Counted from the stretch's first letter, positions 19,262 through 28,720 are shown. The stretch is DNA of 64,000 nucleotides from Corynebacterium gerontici (GCF_003813985.1 NZ_CP033897.1:62001-126000), one strand, 5' to 3'. Notes: generated by a model from the letters alone, not told the origin. Made by a program: numbers and translations.

Positions 19262-21040
19262 ATGAAAAATTTCGCCTGGAGGCGAATGCTCCTCGATGTG
19301 ATGATGTGGATGCCCGCCATTCTTGCGGCAATCTGGTTACGCCTAGATTTCGATCCGATTGTTATCCACCTTGGTCACTCCTACTGGCCCCTCATCATGG
19401 CGGTGATCATGATCTCCCACGGTGCTTTGGGCTGGGCTTTCGGCGTGTATCGCCGAGGTGGAGAAAATAACGTCCACATCAGCCGCACCAATGTCATTCT
19501 TGCGGCGGCTGCAGCGCTGATCGCCGGTGTGCTTGGCTTTGTCGTGGCGGTGGCGTTGTACCCCAATTCGGGTATGCCCCGAACCGTGCCGATGCTCGCG
19601 GCACCGATCGTCGTGTGCCTGGTGCTCTTCTTGCGCGCCACGGAAATGTTGGTGGCGCAGGTGCGGGAGCAGGGCCGGGAACCGGTGGTCCTTTATGGCG
19701 CTACCCAGCTTGGCCGTCACTTCATTGCCCAGCTCGCAGAATCTGAACATTCAGAGTTCATTGTTAAGGCTGTCTTGGATGACGATCCGCAGCGTCGAGG
19801 CGGCCTGATCCACGGCATGCGCGTGCGTGGTGGGCTCGATGATCTGCTCCAGGTAGCGGAGAAAACCGGCGCGGAAACCCTTGTGATTGCGGATTCTGGA
19901 CTCAGTGATCTGACCATGGACCGGATCCGCGAGGCTGCGCGTGAAGCGCAATTGAGGGTGCTCGCGGTGCCTTCCATGGCGCACATGGAGGGCTTATCGC
20001 TTGGTAATCTCGAAGACATTGACGTGTCCAAGTTCATGGATCGCGAGCAGGCCACTCTGGATAAGCAAGGTATTCGCGGCATCATTGAAGGTAAGCGAGT
20101 GCTGGTGACCGGCGCTGGCGGTTCCATCGGTTCTGAGCTTTGCCGCCAGGTGTACCGCTTCGGCCCGGCCAAGTTGTTCATGCTGGACCGCGATGAGGGC
20201 GGGTTGCACCATACGCAACTCTCGCTCACCGGCAAAGCGTTGTTGGACGATGACACGGTGATTTTGGCGGATATTCGCGATGAAGAAAATATCCGCGAGT
20301 TGTTTGAGCAGCTTCGGCCTGAGGTGGTCATCCACGCGGCGGCCTTGAAGCATCAGCCACTGCTCGAGCGCTATCCCGATCAGGCTTGGAAGACGAATGT
20401 GCTGGGTACGGAGTTTGTGCTGCGCGCTGCCGAAGCCTGTGGCGCCGCAATCGTGGTGAACGTCTCTACTGACAAAGCGGCGAATCCCTGCTGCGTGTTG
20501 GGTGATTCTAAGCGCGTTGCTGAGCGCCTTACTGCCGCCCGCGCGCACGATGGTGCCTCTGGGCGTTGGGTTTCGGTGCGTTTTGGCAACGTGCTGGGTT
20601 CGCGCGGATCCGTGGTTGAGACCTTCATGGGCCAAATCAAGCGCGGCAATTCTTTGACGATCACTGATCCATCGGTGCGTCGCTATTTCATGACGATTCC
20701 GGAGGCCGCACAGCTCGTATTGCAGGCGGCGCTCGTGGGACGGTCCGGGGAAACGTTGGTGCTGGATATGGGTGAGCCGATGTTCATTGAGGATCTTGCG
20801 CGCGGGTTGATGTCTATGGCGGGGCGCAATGATTTGGGCATCGTCTACACGGGCCTTCGCCCAGGGGAAAAGATGTCGGAAGAGCTTTTCGACGACCGCG
20901 AGACCGCCACCCACGGCGACCGCCACCCTCTGGTGAGCGAAGTATCCGTGGAGCCACTGAATGCCTTGCCCGAAGGAGAAAACGTGGGCGAACTGATGCG
21001 ACAGTACGCCCGCGCTGAACAACAGCTAGGAGCACACTAA
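19262..21040 (+). CDS. Membrane nucleotide-sugar 4,6-dehydratase (CapD/WbpM/PglF-type)
   Basis: A 592-residue protein with about four N-terminal membrane helices, a Rossmann-like middle domain (VVLYGATQLGRHFI) and a C-terminal short-chain dehydrogenase domain. The latter has VTGAGGSIGSEL as NAD motif and NVSTDKAANPCCVLGDSKR as the catalytic block, in which the usual tyrosine is replaced, typical of inverting or retaining UDP-GlcNAc 4,6-dehydratases. It produces a UDP-4-keto-6-deoxy-HexNAc. With the DegT aminotransferase and priming transferase of this locus it forms a bacillosamine-like route. The start has GGGAGGAAG eight bases upstream. It is the first gene of a four-gene overlapping operon. 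Confidence 0.92.
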   Translation: MKNFAWRRMLLDVMMWMPAILAAIWLRLDFDPIVIHLGHSYWPLIMAVIMISHGALGWAFGVYRRGGENNVHISRTNVILAAAAALIAGVLGFVVAVALYPNSGMPRTVPMLAAPIVVCLVLFLRATEMLVAQVREQGREPVVLYGATQLGRHFIAQLAESEHSEFIVKAVLDDDPQRRGGLIHGMRVRGGLDDLLQVAEKTGAETLVIADSGLSDLTMDRIREAAREAQLRVLAVPSMAHMEGLSLGNLEDIDVSKFMDREQATLDKQGIRGIIEGKRVLVTGAGGSIGSELCRQVYRFGPAKLFMLDRDEGGLHHTQLSLTGKALLDDDTVILADIRDEENIRELFEQLRPEVVIHAAALKHQPLLERYPDQAWKTNVLGTEFVLRAAEACGAAIVVNVSTDKAANPCCVLGDSKRVAERLTAARAHDGASGRWVSVRFGNVLGSRGSVVETFMGQIKRGNSLTITDPSVRRYFMTIPEAAQLVLQAALVGRSGETLVLDMGEPMFIEDLARGLMSMAGRNDLGIVYTGLRPGEKMSEELFDDRETATHGDRHPLVSEVSVEPLNALPEGENVGELMRQYARAEQQLGAH

Positions 21041-22158
21041 TGACCAAGCAATCTGAATACGACGGCCGCACCGTGCTCGTGACCGGCGGCACCGGCAGCT
21101 TCGGGCACACCGTGGTTGAGCGCATCCTCAACACTGAGGCCAAGGAAGTGCGCGTGTTCTCCCGCGACGAGGCCAAGCAGGACGCCATGCGCCATCGCCT
21201 CGGCGATGATCGCGTTAGTTACGTCATCGGCGACGTCCGCGACGCCGGCTCGCTCCATCGGGCAATGCGCGGAGTGGATCACGTGTTCCACGCTGCCGCT
21301 TTGAAGCAGGTGCCGAGCTGTGAGTTCTTCCCCGACCAGGCCGTTGCCACCAATGTGCTCGGCTCCCAGAACGTGCTTGAGGCCGCCGAAACCTCAGGCG
21401 TTCGCAGCGTGGTGTGCCTTTCCACCGATAAGGCCGTGTACCCGGTGAACGCGATGGGCATGTCCAAGGCGCTCATGGAGAAGGTGGCCAGGGCGCATGC
21501 GCGCCGGGTCGGTGGCGCGGAAACCACGGTGAGCTGCGTGCGCTACGGCAACGTGATGTATTCGCGCGGTTCGGTCATCCCGCTGTTTGTGAACCAGATC
21601 CGCGAGGGCAAAGAGCTCACCCTCACCGAGCCACGCATGACTCGTTTCATGATGACCCTGGCGGAGTCAGTTGATTTGGTGGAGCGCGCGTTCCGCCTGG
21701 GCAAAGACGGTGATATTTTCATCCAGAAGGCCCCTGCCACCACAGTTGGTGATTTGGCCGAGGTAATGTGCGAGCTTTTTAATGTCCCCGCGAACATCAA
21801 AACCATCGGTGTCCGCCACGGTGAGAAACTGCACGAAACACTGGCTACCCGCGAGGAACTCGCCTTCGCTGAGGACCTGGGTACACATCTGCGCCTGCCC
21901 GTGGACAACCGTGGATTGAACTATGAGCAGTTCGTTGATCGCGGCGTTGCAGGCCTGGAAACGGATCAAGATTTCGATTCAGATCTCGTGGAGCGCATGA
22001 GCCACAAGCAGCTTGCAGCGAAGCTGCTTGAAGTGCCGGAATTGCGCGGCGACTTGCGAGCAGCAGGCCGCGACATCGACAAACTCGACGCCCGCTTTGG
22101 GGTGGACGCAACCCAGCTCGTGGGTGACCCGAGCCGTGAGAAAGGAACCTGGAAATAA
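21040..22158 (+). CDS. capE: UDP-GlcNAc 4,6-dehydratase/5-epimerase CapE
   Basis: A 372-residue soluble SDR enzyme: VTGGTGSFGHTV is the NAD motif and STDKAVYPVNAMGMSK carries the catalytic M..K pair in place of Y..K, as in CapE/FnlA. It makes the 4-keto intermediate of the L-sugar series leading to UDP-N-acetyl-L-fucosamine. CapF and CapG, the next two steps, are encoded 11 kb away on the other strand. The start overlaps the preceding stop (TAATG) and the stop overlaps the next start in the same way. Confidence 0.9.
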   Translation: MTKQSEYDGRTVLVTGGTGSFGHTVVERILNTEAKEVRVFSRDEAKQDAMRHRLGDDRVSYVIGDVRDAGSLHRAMRGVDHVFHAAALKQVPSCEFFPDQAVATNVLGSQNVLEAAETSGVRSVVCLSTDKAVYPVNAMGMSKALMEKVARAHARRVGGAETTVSCVRYGNVMYSRGSVIPLFVNQIREGKELTLTEPRMTRFMMTLAESVDLVERAFRLGKDGDIFIQKAPATTVGDLAEVMCELFNVPANIKTIGVRHGEKLHETLATREELAFAEDLGTHLRLPVDNRGLNYEQFVDRGVAGLETDQDFDSDLVERMSHKQLAAKLLEVPELRGDLRAAGRDIDKLDARFGVDATQLVGDPSREKGTWK

Positions 22159-23426
22159 TGGCGACTGAGGCACGCGGCAAAGCCGTGGTGATTGGCCAAG
22201 GTTACGTTGGTTTGCCGGTGGCGGTATGCGCCGCTGAAGTTGGCTGGAACGTGGCCGGCATTGATTTGGATCAGCGCAAAGTTGGCATGCTGCAGCAGGG
22301 ACAATCCCCAGTCGAGGACATCACAGACGCCCGCTTGCAGGCGATTCAAGATGCGGGGCGCTATGAGGCGTCGACAAGCTATGAAGCGGCAAGGAACTTC
22401 GACGTTGCTGTTATCTCCGTGCCCACCCCACTGCGGGAAACCCGACCCGATTTGAGCTTCATTGAGGACGCCGGACGTGCGCTGGCGCCCTATGTGAGCA
22501 AGGGGTCTACCGTCATCCTGGAATCCACCACTTACCCAGGCACGACTGAGGAACTGCTCATCCCCATTCTGGAGGAATGCTCCGGGCTGAAAGCGGGAGT
22601 GGATTTCTATGTGGGCTATTCTCCTGAGCGCATCGATCCGGGCAATACCCGCTATGGCCTCAAAGAGACGCCCAAAGTGGTGTCCGGTATCGACGAAGAT
22701 TCGCTGGAGAAGGTGCAGGGGTTCTTTGATAGCTTCATCGAGCGCACCGTGCCCGTATCGGGTACACGCGAGGCGGAGCTGACCAAGTTGCTGGAAAACA
22801 CCTTCCGACATGTGAATATAGCGCTGGTCAATGAGCTCGCGCAGTTTGCAGGGCAGCTCGGCATCGACGTGTGGGAGGCCATCGACGCCGCCGCCACGAA
22901 GCCCTTTGGATTTATGAAGTTCACCCCAGGGCCTGGAGTCGGTGGACACTGCCTGCCCATTGATCCCTCCTACCTTTCCTGGCAGGTGGAATCCCAGCTT
23001 GGGCACCCGTTCCGCTTTGTGGATCTGGCCAATGACATCAACAATCACATGCCTGATTATGTGGTGCAGCGAGTTCAGGATCTGCTCAACGATGAAGAAC
23101 GATCACTCAAAGGCTCCACCGTCATGCTCGCCGGTGTGGCATACAAGCCCAATACTGGCGACGTGCGTGAAGCGCCCTCGCTGCGCATCATCGAGTTGCT
23201 GCAAGCCCGCGGTGCCCGAGTAGTGGCGGCCGACCCATTCGTACCCGAGCACCTCTGGCCTAAAGGTGTGGAGCGCTGGGAGCTGGGGCAGGCTAGTGAA
23301 GCCAATGTTGTGGTCGTGATTAATGACCACGATGGTTTTGACCTTTCTGAACTTTCCACCATCGGTGTGCCGGTGTTTGATACCCGCAACATTGTGCCTG
23401 CCAGCGATTCGGTGACGCGCCTATGA
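22158..23426 (+). CDS. UDP-N-acetylhexosamine 6-dehydrogenase (WecC/WbpA family)
   Basis: A 422-residue NAD-dependent UDP-sugar dehydrogenase. GQGYVGLPVAVCAAE is the N-terminal NAD motif; the catalytic cysteine is in GPGVGGHCLPIDP; the C-terminal UDP-binding domain contains MLAGVAYKPNTGDVREAPS. It oxidises C6 of a UDP-HexNAc (GlcNAc or ManNAc) to the uronic acid, supplying an acidic sugar for the surface polymer. The exact epimer cannot be settled; a ManNAc substrate would need the 2-epimerase at 32.4-33.5 kb or another one. Confidence 0.9.
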   Translation: MATEARGKAVVIGQGYVGLPVAVCAAEVGWNVAGIDLDQRKVGMLQQGQSPVEDITDARLQAIQDAGRYEASTSYEAARNFDVAVISVPTPLRETRPDLSFIEDAGRALAPYVSKGSTVILESTTYPGTTEELLIPILEECSGLKAGVDFYVGYSPERIDPGNTRYGLKETPKVVSGIDEDSLEKVQGFFDSFIERTVPVSGTREAELTKLLENTFRHVNIALVNELAQFAGQLGIDVWEAIDAAATKPFGFMKFTPGPGVGGHCLPIDPSYLSWQVESQLGHPFRFVDLANDINNHMPDYVVQRVQDLLNDEERSLKGSTVMLAGVAYKPNTGDVREAPSLRIIELLQARGARVVAADPFVPEHLWPKGVERWELGQASEANVVVVINDHDGFDLSELSTIGVPVFDTRNIVPASDSVTRL

Positions 23427-24361
23427 GCAAGCCAACGGTGATTGATACCGCGGGCGCCACCGCCGGTGGTGCGAGGCGTTTCCTGCTAGAACTGCAGGAC
23501 TATTTGCAGCGCCACCCGCGCGAAGATGTGCGTCTCATTGGCGGCGATCGCTTGTCATCCAAGTGGCTACTGGAACGCGAATGGCATGCCCGCGGGGCGA
23601 GGAAAATCGCGTTGAACAACGCCTCCTTCTTCGGTCCCTTCGGCGAGCGCACGGTGTTGTTGCGCAACGCGCTGCATTTTGCCAGTGAGGAAGAGTTTTC
23701 GCAGCTTGGCTATACGCCAAGTGATCACATGCGCAAACAAATCCCCATCATTCGCGCGCTGGCGCACCGAGCGGATCGCATTGTCGTGCCCTGCACCGCG
23801 ATGGCCGAGCGCGTGGCCGAACACACCCCAAAATTGCAACAGCGCATCGAGGTTCGCATGCACCCAGTCTCACCCCGTGGCTGGGCCCAGGTGCAGCCCG
23901 AGGGTGATCTGATCCTGGTGCCGATCGTGCCGCAGTCTTATAAGCGCCTCGACCTGCACGTTCCCGCGCTGCTGCAAGCCGTGGAAGGGACGCGGACGAA
24001 GGTGGTTGTTACCGCCTCTGTGGGGGATATCCCCGAGGCCGACGGACACCCGAACTACCAGCCCATCGGGCTCATGCCAGCGGAAGACCTTGCCATATGG
24101 TGGGGAAAAGCCAAGGCAATTTTCTTCCCGCCGACGCTGGAATCATTCGGCTACGCGCTGGCAGAAGCCCGCTGCGGTGGCCGCGCTGTCATTGCGCCCG
24201 ACACGTCCCAAAATCGCGAGATCGCTGGTGGGGCACTGTGCGCCTACGGCAAGGAACATTCGCTTGCCGACGCCGCACGTCGCGCACTCGAAGCGGACAT
24301 CAGCGCAGACCCCGGTCCCTTGGACCCAGATGCCTATTTTGAATGGTTGCTGGAGTGCTAG
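23423..24361 (+). CDS. Glycosyltransferase (GT-B fold, GT4-like)
   Basis: 312 residues with the C-terminal GT-B donor-binding pattern: IFFPPTLESFGYALAEARCGGRAVIAPDTSQNREIAGG includes the E-x7-E motif. The N-terminal half is short and divergent, with IDTAGATAGGARRFLLEL at the start. Cytosolic, with a possible peripheral membrane association. It overlaps the preceding dehydrogenase gene by four bases (ATGA) and ends the operon. It adds one sugar of the repeat unit; donor unknown. Confidence 0.82.
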   Translation: MSKPTVIDTAGATAGGARRFLLELQDYLQRHPREDVRLIGGDRLSSKWLLEREWHARGARKIALNNASFFGPFGERTVLLRNALHFASEEEFSQLGYTPSDHMRKQIPIIRALAHRADRIVVPCTAMAERVAEHTPKLQQRIEVRMHPVSPRGWAQVQPEGDLILVPIVPQSYKRLDLHVPALLQAVEGTRTKVVVTASVGDIPEADGHPNYQPIGLMPAEDLAIWWGKAKAIFFPPTLESFGYALAEARCGGRAVIAPDTSQNREIAGGALCAYGKEHSLADAARRALEADISADPGPLDPDAYFEWLLEC

Positions 24362-24497
24362 GGGCTCGTCCGGTGGTGTGGTGACCGCTCACGATGAGCG
24401 CGTGAGACTTCACTATAAATGGGGGCATCAAGAGCGAGACTTGAGCGCAGCCGCTAGCCTTTTGAGGTGAGTCAGCTTCAACGGCGATGAGGGGTAT

Positions 24498-24734
24498 GTG
24501 GTGCCGGATGGTTTCCCTACCCGCTCAGCAAAGAAGCTCCGCAAAATTATTGAACAACACTGTGGTGAGCCGATTCCTCAAAGAGGTAGTCACGCGACAT
24601 ATTATTCACCCTACAAACGTCGAAACTTCACCTTTGCCATACGATCGAAGGATTTTAAGACTCAATTAGTTCGGAAGGTTTTAGTGAAAGATCTTGGTCC
24701 TTCCTTAGAAGAAGCATTGAAGGCGGTGAAATGA
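24498..24734 (+). CDS. hicA: HicA-like toxin (putative mRNA interferase)
   Basis: A 78-residue basic protein. The layout matches HicA: an N-terminal helix SAKKLRKIIEQHCGEPIP, then QRGSHATYYSP containing the G-S-H signature with the family's catalytic histidine, and a C-terminal helix LVKDLGPSLEEALKAV. HicA is a double-stranded-RNA-binding-fold ribonuclease that cleaves mRNA. GTG starts at 24498 and 24501 both fit AGGGG upstream. Its stop overlaps the start of the HicB-like gene (ATGA). The surrounding kilobase looks richer in A+T than the glycosyltransferase genes on either side, suggesting acquisition by transfer. Confidence 0.75.
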   Translation: MVPDGFPTRSAKKLRKIIEQHCGEPIPQRGSHATYYSPYKRRNFTFAIRSKDFKTQLVRKVLVKDLGPSLEEALKAVK

Positions 24735-25465
24735 ACGTGAAAGACGCTGGTTACATTGCGTTTCGTTGCTATCCTCAGCAGTCCCCGAAATGGGAGGCGT
24801 ATGGGATCAACCATGCCGTATATGGATCTGGAGACTCACTTAGCGAAACCCGTGAGGATGCCCGCCAGGCACTCGGACTTCATCTTGACTGCAACGCAGA
24901 TGATATCTATTTCACCGAGCTTCATGAACATCAGGTGGCGGTGGATACTCCCGATCATCCCGCTGTGTGGGTGCGAACCTTGCATGAGGAATCACCGCGC
25001 CGGGATGAATTTCGGCGAGAGATTCGCGAGATCATTGCTGAAACCTTGGTGACTGATCCCCAATACTACGATGTTTTTGCTTTTGGTACCGCTTCGACCG
25101 GAGACATTGTGGCGACTATTGCGCTCCCTGATGACCTGGTTTCTAATCTTTTAGCCCAGGTTGGGGGTACAGATCGACTGTACGTGTGTCTCCCATCGAA
25201 GCAAGACCTGCAGTGGCAGTGCCTTAGCAACGAATTTGCTGAGGGCGAACCAGGTGATGTGACGGTTGCGAGTTTAGGACTCAGTGACGCTGCCAGTGTT
25301 GCTGATTTTTCCAGGCTGCGTCAGCTTCACAGAGTGCCGTGCTCGATTTCTTGCTCGCGGACGCCTAACCCACTCCAAGGATCGCTAGCAGTTCTTTGTT
25401 GTAACGCTCCCAAGTTCTGCCAAGTGCATTTTCGCGCGCTGCTGCCCCCCATGCATCGCGGTTGA
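24731..25465 (+). CDS. hicB: HicB-like antitoxin, with an atypical 3' end
   Basis: The N-terminal ~70 residues (GYIAFRCYPQQSPKWEAYGI, SLSETREDARQALGLHLD) resemble the degraded RNase H fold of HicB antitoxins. The rest is unusually long for HicB, which is often 70-140 residues. The last ~34 codons (25365-25465) run antisense into the 3' end of the convergent glycosyltransferase gene, and the residues there (SISCSRTPNPLQGSLAVLCC) look like read-through. I infer that an original stop was lost when the module inserted or was rearranged. HicB should neutralise HicA and repress the operon. Confidence 0.6.
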   Translation: MNVKDAGYIAFRCYPQQSPKWEAYGINHAVYGSGDSLSETREDARQALGLHLDCNADDIYFTELHEHQVAVDTPDHPAVWVRTLHEESPRRDEFRREIREIIAETLVTDPQYYDVFAFGTASTGDIVATIALPDDLVSNLLAQVGGTDRLYVCLPSKQDLQWQCLSNEFAEGEPGDVTVASLGLSDAASVADFSRLRQLHRVPCSISCSRTPNPLQGSLAVLCCNAPKFCQVHFRALLPPMHRG

Positions 25466-26441
25466 GGTGCATCTGCTCCAGTGCCTCGGCCACGGCAAGC
25501 GGATCGCCCTGGGCGACTAACTTGCCGCTGACGCCATCGCGAATGATCTCCTCGGCGCCGGTGCCGAGGCACCCCACAGCAGGAATGCCCCGCATGGCGG
25601 CTTCTAGAAACACCAGGCCAAAGGATTCGCGAACCGAGGGCAGGGCAAAGAGGTCGGCGTGTTCGAGCACCTTCAGGGTGGCTTCACGTTCCAGCCGCCC
25701 AAGGAATTCCACCCGATCCAGCCCCAATGCCAGAGCCTGCCGCTCCAAGGCGGCGCGTTCGGGGCCGTCCCCGACAATGCGCAACTGCCATAGGGAATCC
25801 AGGTGCGAGAAGGCAGAAAGTAGCACGTCCACGCCTTTTTCCTTGTGCAGATTGGCAATGCACACCACTGTCTTGCTTACTGACGATCCTTGCGCCACGT
25901 CCGCATAGTTTGTGCCATTGCCCAGCACCGCGTCGTGGCGCACGCCCAGTTGCTGCAGGTAAGGTAGCAGCGTTGTGCCCACCGGGATAACGTTTACATT
26001 TGAGCCAAGTTCAGGAAGATGCTGCTTGAGCCAGTTGGCGTAGCCTTTCGCGGCGAGTGGTGGGGCCGCACCGTGCACCACCACTGCAGTGGGCACTTCC
26101 TTGGTCTGCCACCAGGGAACGCAGAAGCCGAGCGGCAGTTGGTTGTGCACGATCACCGCGTCCGCTTCATGCCTAGGCAGCGTCCACCGCGCGACCCGAG
26201 CCGCCACCTTGGTGTTGGCCACGCGGTGAATGGTGCCAAACCGTGTAGGCAGATACAGGGTTCGCATGAATCGCGGTTCGATATCTTCAATCACGCTCCA
26301 TTGCTTTTTGCTTGGCGACGCCACCGTCACCCACACCTCATGCCCCGCATCGACCAGCGCGCTGGCCTGCTCGGCTACGAAAATGCCACTGATAGGGTTG
26401 TCCTTTGAGGGCCACATGGACGTGATGAGGTGCAGTTTCAT
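25365..26441 (-). CDS. Glycosyltransferase family 4
   Basis: 358 residues, GT-B fold. MKLHLITSMWPSKDNPISG with a following GIFVAEQASAL is the acceptor-domain start. VCIANLHKEKGVDVLLSAF begins the donor domain, and LPSVRESFGLVFLEAAMRGIPAV holds the E-x7-E motif. It catalyses a sugar transfer in repeat-unit assembly. It is the last gene of a long minus-strand operon running from the aminotransferase at 36.4 kb, and its start abuts the CapK-like stop. Confidence 0.9.
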   Translation of the reverse strand: MKLHLITSMWPSKDNPISGIFVAEQASALVDAGHEVWVTVASPSKKQWSVIEDIEPRFMRTLYLPTRFGTIHRVANTKVAARVARWTLPRHEADAVIVHNQLPLGFCVPWWQTKEVPTAVVVHGAAPPLAAKGYANWLKQHLPELGSNVNVIPVGTTLLPYLQQLGVRHDAVLGNGTNYADVAQGSSVSKTVVCIANLHKEKGVDVLLSAFSHLDSLWQLRIVGDGPERAALERQALALGLDRVEFLGRLEREATLKVLEHADLFALPSVRESFGLVFLEAAMRGIPAVGCLGTGAEEIIRDGVSGKLVAQGDPLAVAEALEQMHLNRDAWGAAARENALGRTWERYNKELLAILGVG

Positions 26442-27799
26442 CAGATCTCCTTTGTCGGGGCGTGCTCCGGGATTCGGTTCGCCTCGATGGCGACACCCCG
26501 TTTACCGCGGGCAAGCGGCACAAAAGCGTCCACGAACCTGAGCCGCACCCGCCCTTTCGCTACCCCGGGGTGGTGCATGCGCAATGAGCGCTCGGCTTGG
26601 GCGGCGATGGCTTCGTGCTGGGTGCCTTGGGCGCACACCACGGCAATGTCGGCGCCCTCGCCTTGGGTGGGGGCCACCTGCGCGGAGAGCACCCCGTCAA
26701 TGTTGCGGACCAGCATGGAAAGTTCGCAGGCGCGCAGGTCAATGCTGCCGTGATTGCTGGCCAAGGTAATGACGTCGCGGGTGCGCCCTTCCACGGCGGC
26801 GAGCTCCAAAATTGTGCCGCCGGGGCCTTGCTTGGAGGCCGTGATGTCGTCGCCAAGCGAATAATTCACGAGGGGGAATACGCGCTGGCTCAAGGTGCTC
26901 ACCACCGCGTGTTCGCGCAACAGAATCCAGGGCCACAGCACCTGAATCGGCCAGCCGTGGCGCAGATTCGCGCCGGGCATACTAGCCGCGATCACGCCGG
27001 TTTCCACCGCGCCATATTCCACGATCACCTCACCGAGGTTGCTGAGCACTGCTGCGTCAGCGGGCGTCACTGTCTCACTGGTGGGAATGACATGCGTGAC
27101 GCTGCCGAGCCCCCGTGCGCCGGTGTCGAGGTATCGCTGAGCAATCATCACCAGCGCGGAGGTGTAGCCGACCAAGTAGCGGGGGCGCAGAACCCGGATG
27201 GCCCTCAGTGCCGCATCGGCTTGTTCGGGGTTGGCAATGAGGCCGGGCACCGTCCAGGAGTTGCCGGCGACATCCTTTGCAATGCGCTTAGCGCGCGCCT
27301 GCACATAGCCTTTTCGCGTGTGGGCCTGGTGACCAAGCGTATTAGCGGCAAGCAGGAAGGAATCGAAAGGCCGCAGTCCATGGGCTTCACGGTAGGCCCA
27401 GGTTCGCGCGTAGCCGTCGATAAGCTCCTGCCCGCCACGGGGAAAGGAAAAAGGGCTGCCAGTAGAACCAGACGTGCGGTAGGCGGCGGTGGTGCCAGGA
27501 GTATCCCGAACCAAATCTTCCCGTTCGCGCAGGTGATCCTTGCTCAACACCGGCCAGTTGTCGAGGTCCTCAAGGCGCTCAATACGCGCGGGGAGATCAT
27601 GCTCCTTCTGCCAATATATGTAGAAGGGGAGGTGCTGGGCTTTTGTCCACTGCGCATTGAAGCGCGCCAACTGCTCCTCGGCGATCACCTCAGGCGCTTT
27701 GATGGCGTCGGCAGCCCATTGCTGGGCGGCTTCGGCTGCGGGCCGGGCTCGTTTGGCTCCGATGGTGGCGCGAATGATGTGGCTTGGGTATCCGAGCAT
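26441..27799 (-). CDS. CapK/PaaK-like adenylate-forming enzyme
   Basis: A 452-residue member of the phenylacetate-CoA ligase-like adenylating family. The phosphate-binding loop is YRTSGSTGSPFSFP. VIVEYGAVETGVIA is the adenine-contact region. VNYSLGDD carries the ribose-binding aspartate, and a C-terminal mobile domain follows. CapK homologues occur in many capsule clusters, where their substrate is still unclear; activation of an acid that decorates the glycan is plausible. There is no carrier protein nearby. The gene shares its final base with the start of the downstream glycosyltransferase gene. Confidence 0.85.
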   Translation of the reverse strand: MLGYPSHIIRATIGAKRARPAAEAAQQWAADAIKAPEVIAEEQLARFNAQWTKAQHLPFYIYWQKEHDLPARIERLEDLDNWPVLSKDHLREREDLVRDTPGTTAAYRTSGSTGSPFSFPRGGQELIDGYARTWAYREAHGLRPFDSFLLAANTLGHQAHTRKGYVQARAKRIAKDVAGNSWTVPGLIANPEQADAALRAIRVLRPRYLVGYTSALVMIAQRYLDTGARGLGSVTHVIPTSETVTPADAAVLSNLGEVIVEYGAVETGVIAASMPGANLRHGWPIQVLWPWILLREHAVVSTLSQRVFPLVNYSLGDDITASKQGPGGTILELAAVEGRTRDVITLASNHGSIDLRACELSMLVRNIDGVLSAQVAPTQGEGADIAVVCAQGTQHEAIAAQAERSLRMHHPGVAKGRVRLRFVDAFVPLARGKRGVAIEANRIPEHAPTKEI

Positions 27800-27802
27800 G
27801 GC

Positions 27803-28720
27803 TTAGCTCTTTCTCAAACGTGATTCGATGAAACTGCTGGTGCCGAGGATGGCGAGCATAGCTTTAGTGAGCGCTTTCGCTGCCGCGTGTTCCCGGATGG
27901 CCTGCGGCAGCGCCTGGATGACCTTGTAGTAGGCGTGCCAGATGCGGTGGGTGAGGGGGCTGCGCAGCGACATGCGGGGAATTTTCAAGCCTGCGTCTTT
28001 GATGCGCTGGAGGGGGCTTCGCCGCGCTTGTTGTTGGAGGCTGATGTAGTCGCTGTGGATTGCAGAGCTTTTCGACGCCTCCCCCTCGCACGCAATGCCC
28101 GGTGTGAGCATGCGGAAGCTGATGTGCTCTTCTACATATATGGAGCTTTCGTCCGCGAACCAATCCACTGGTCCGCGTTCTGCTCTTTGCACGAGTTTTT
28201 CCGCTGCGGCGCGCGAGATGATGTACGCGATGGCCGTGAGCGGGTAGGGGATGGCGGATCGGATCTCGTGCTGGGGGTCCAGTGCGCGTGGATAGACGGT
28301 GGCGCTGGGGGCGTTGCGGAGGCGGTCGGCGTTGCTGAAAAGGAGCGTGAAGCCGTGGGGTTCCTGCGCCAGGGCGTCGAGCACCGCTTTGCTTCCGGGC
28401 AGGAACTCCACGTCATCTTCAACAATTAGGGCGAGGGCTTGTGGATCCTCGGTGCGTGCGAGGAATTCTCGATACGCCTGGAGGTGAGAGAGCGTGCAGC
28501 CGATCTCGCCCGCTTTTGGTGCTCGGCCGTAGCGACGGGTGGCGCGGGGGACGTCGAAAAGCTGAGCCAACTCCCCTGGGCTCAGGTCGGCGCCGCGGAC
28601 GGCGGGGAGGTGTTCAAGAGGATAGGGCGCGCTTGCCTGCGCTTTATCGCGTCGTTGGTGATCCTGCGGCAGCGAAATGATGGCGCAGTAGGCAAAGGGT
28701 GCGGTCTCGGCTGAGTTCAT
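27803..28720 (-). CDS. Glycosyltransferase family 25
   Basis: 305 residues from the ATG at 28720, chosen because GAAGGAT lies at good spacing and the product starts with YCAIISLPQDHQRRD, the canonical GT25 N-terminus (ISL-x3-xxRR). GEIGCTLSHLQAYREFL and LIVEDDVEFLPG are the conserved donor- and metal-binding blocks. GT25 enzymes add galactose or related sugars in lipooligosaccharide and capsule synthesis. The frame remains open to 28831, but those residues are low quality. Confidence 0.9.
   Translation of the reverse strand: MNSAETAPFAYCAIISLPQDHQRRDKAQASAPYPLEHLPAVRGADLSPGELAQLFDVPRATRRYGRAPKAGEIGCTLSHLQAYREFLARTEDPQALALIVEDDVEFLPGSKAVLDALAQEPHGFTLLFSNADRLRNAPSATVYPRALDPQHEIRSAIPYPLTAIAYIISRAAAEKLVQRAERGPVDWFADESSIYVEEHISFRMLTPGIACEGEASKSSAIHSDYISLQQQARRSPLQRIKDAGLKIPRMSLRSPLTHRIWHAYYKVIQALPQAIREHAAAKALTKAMLAILGTSSFIESRLRKS

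Noticed and set aside
26597..27823. 408-codon plus-strand frame opposite the CapK-like gene
   Set aside because: It mirrors a clear adenylating-enzyme gene on the minus strand and shows no domain of its own.
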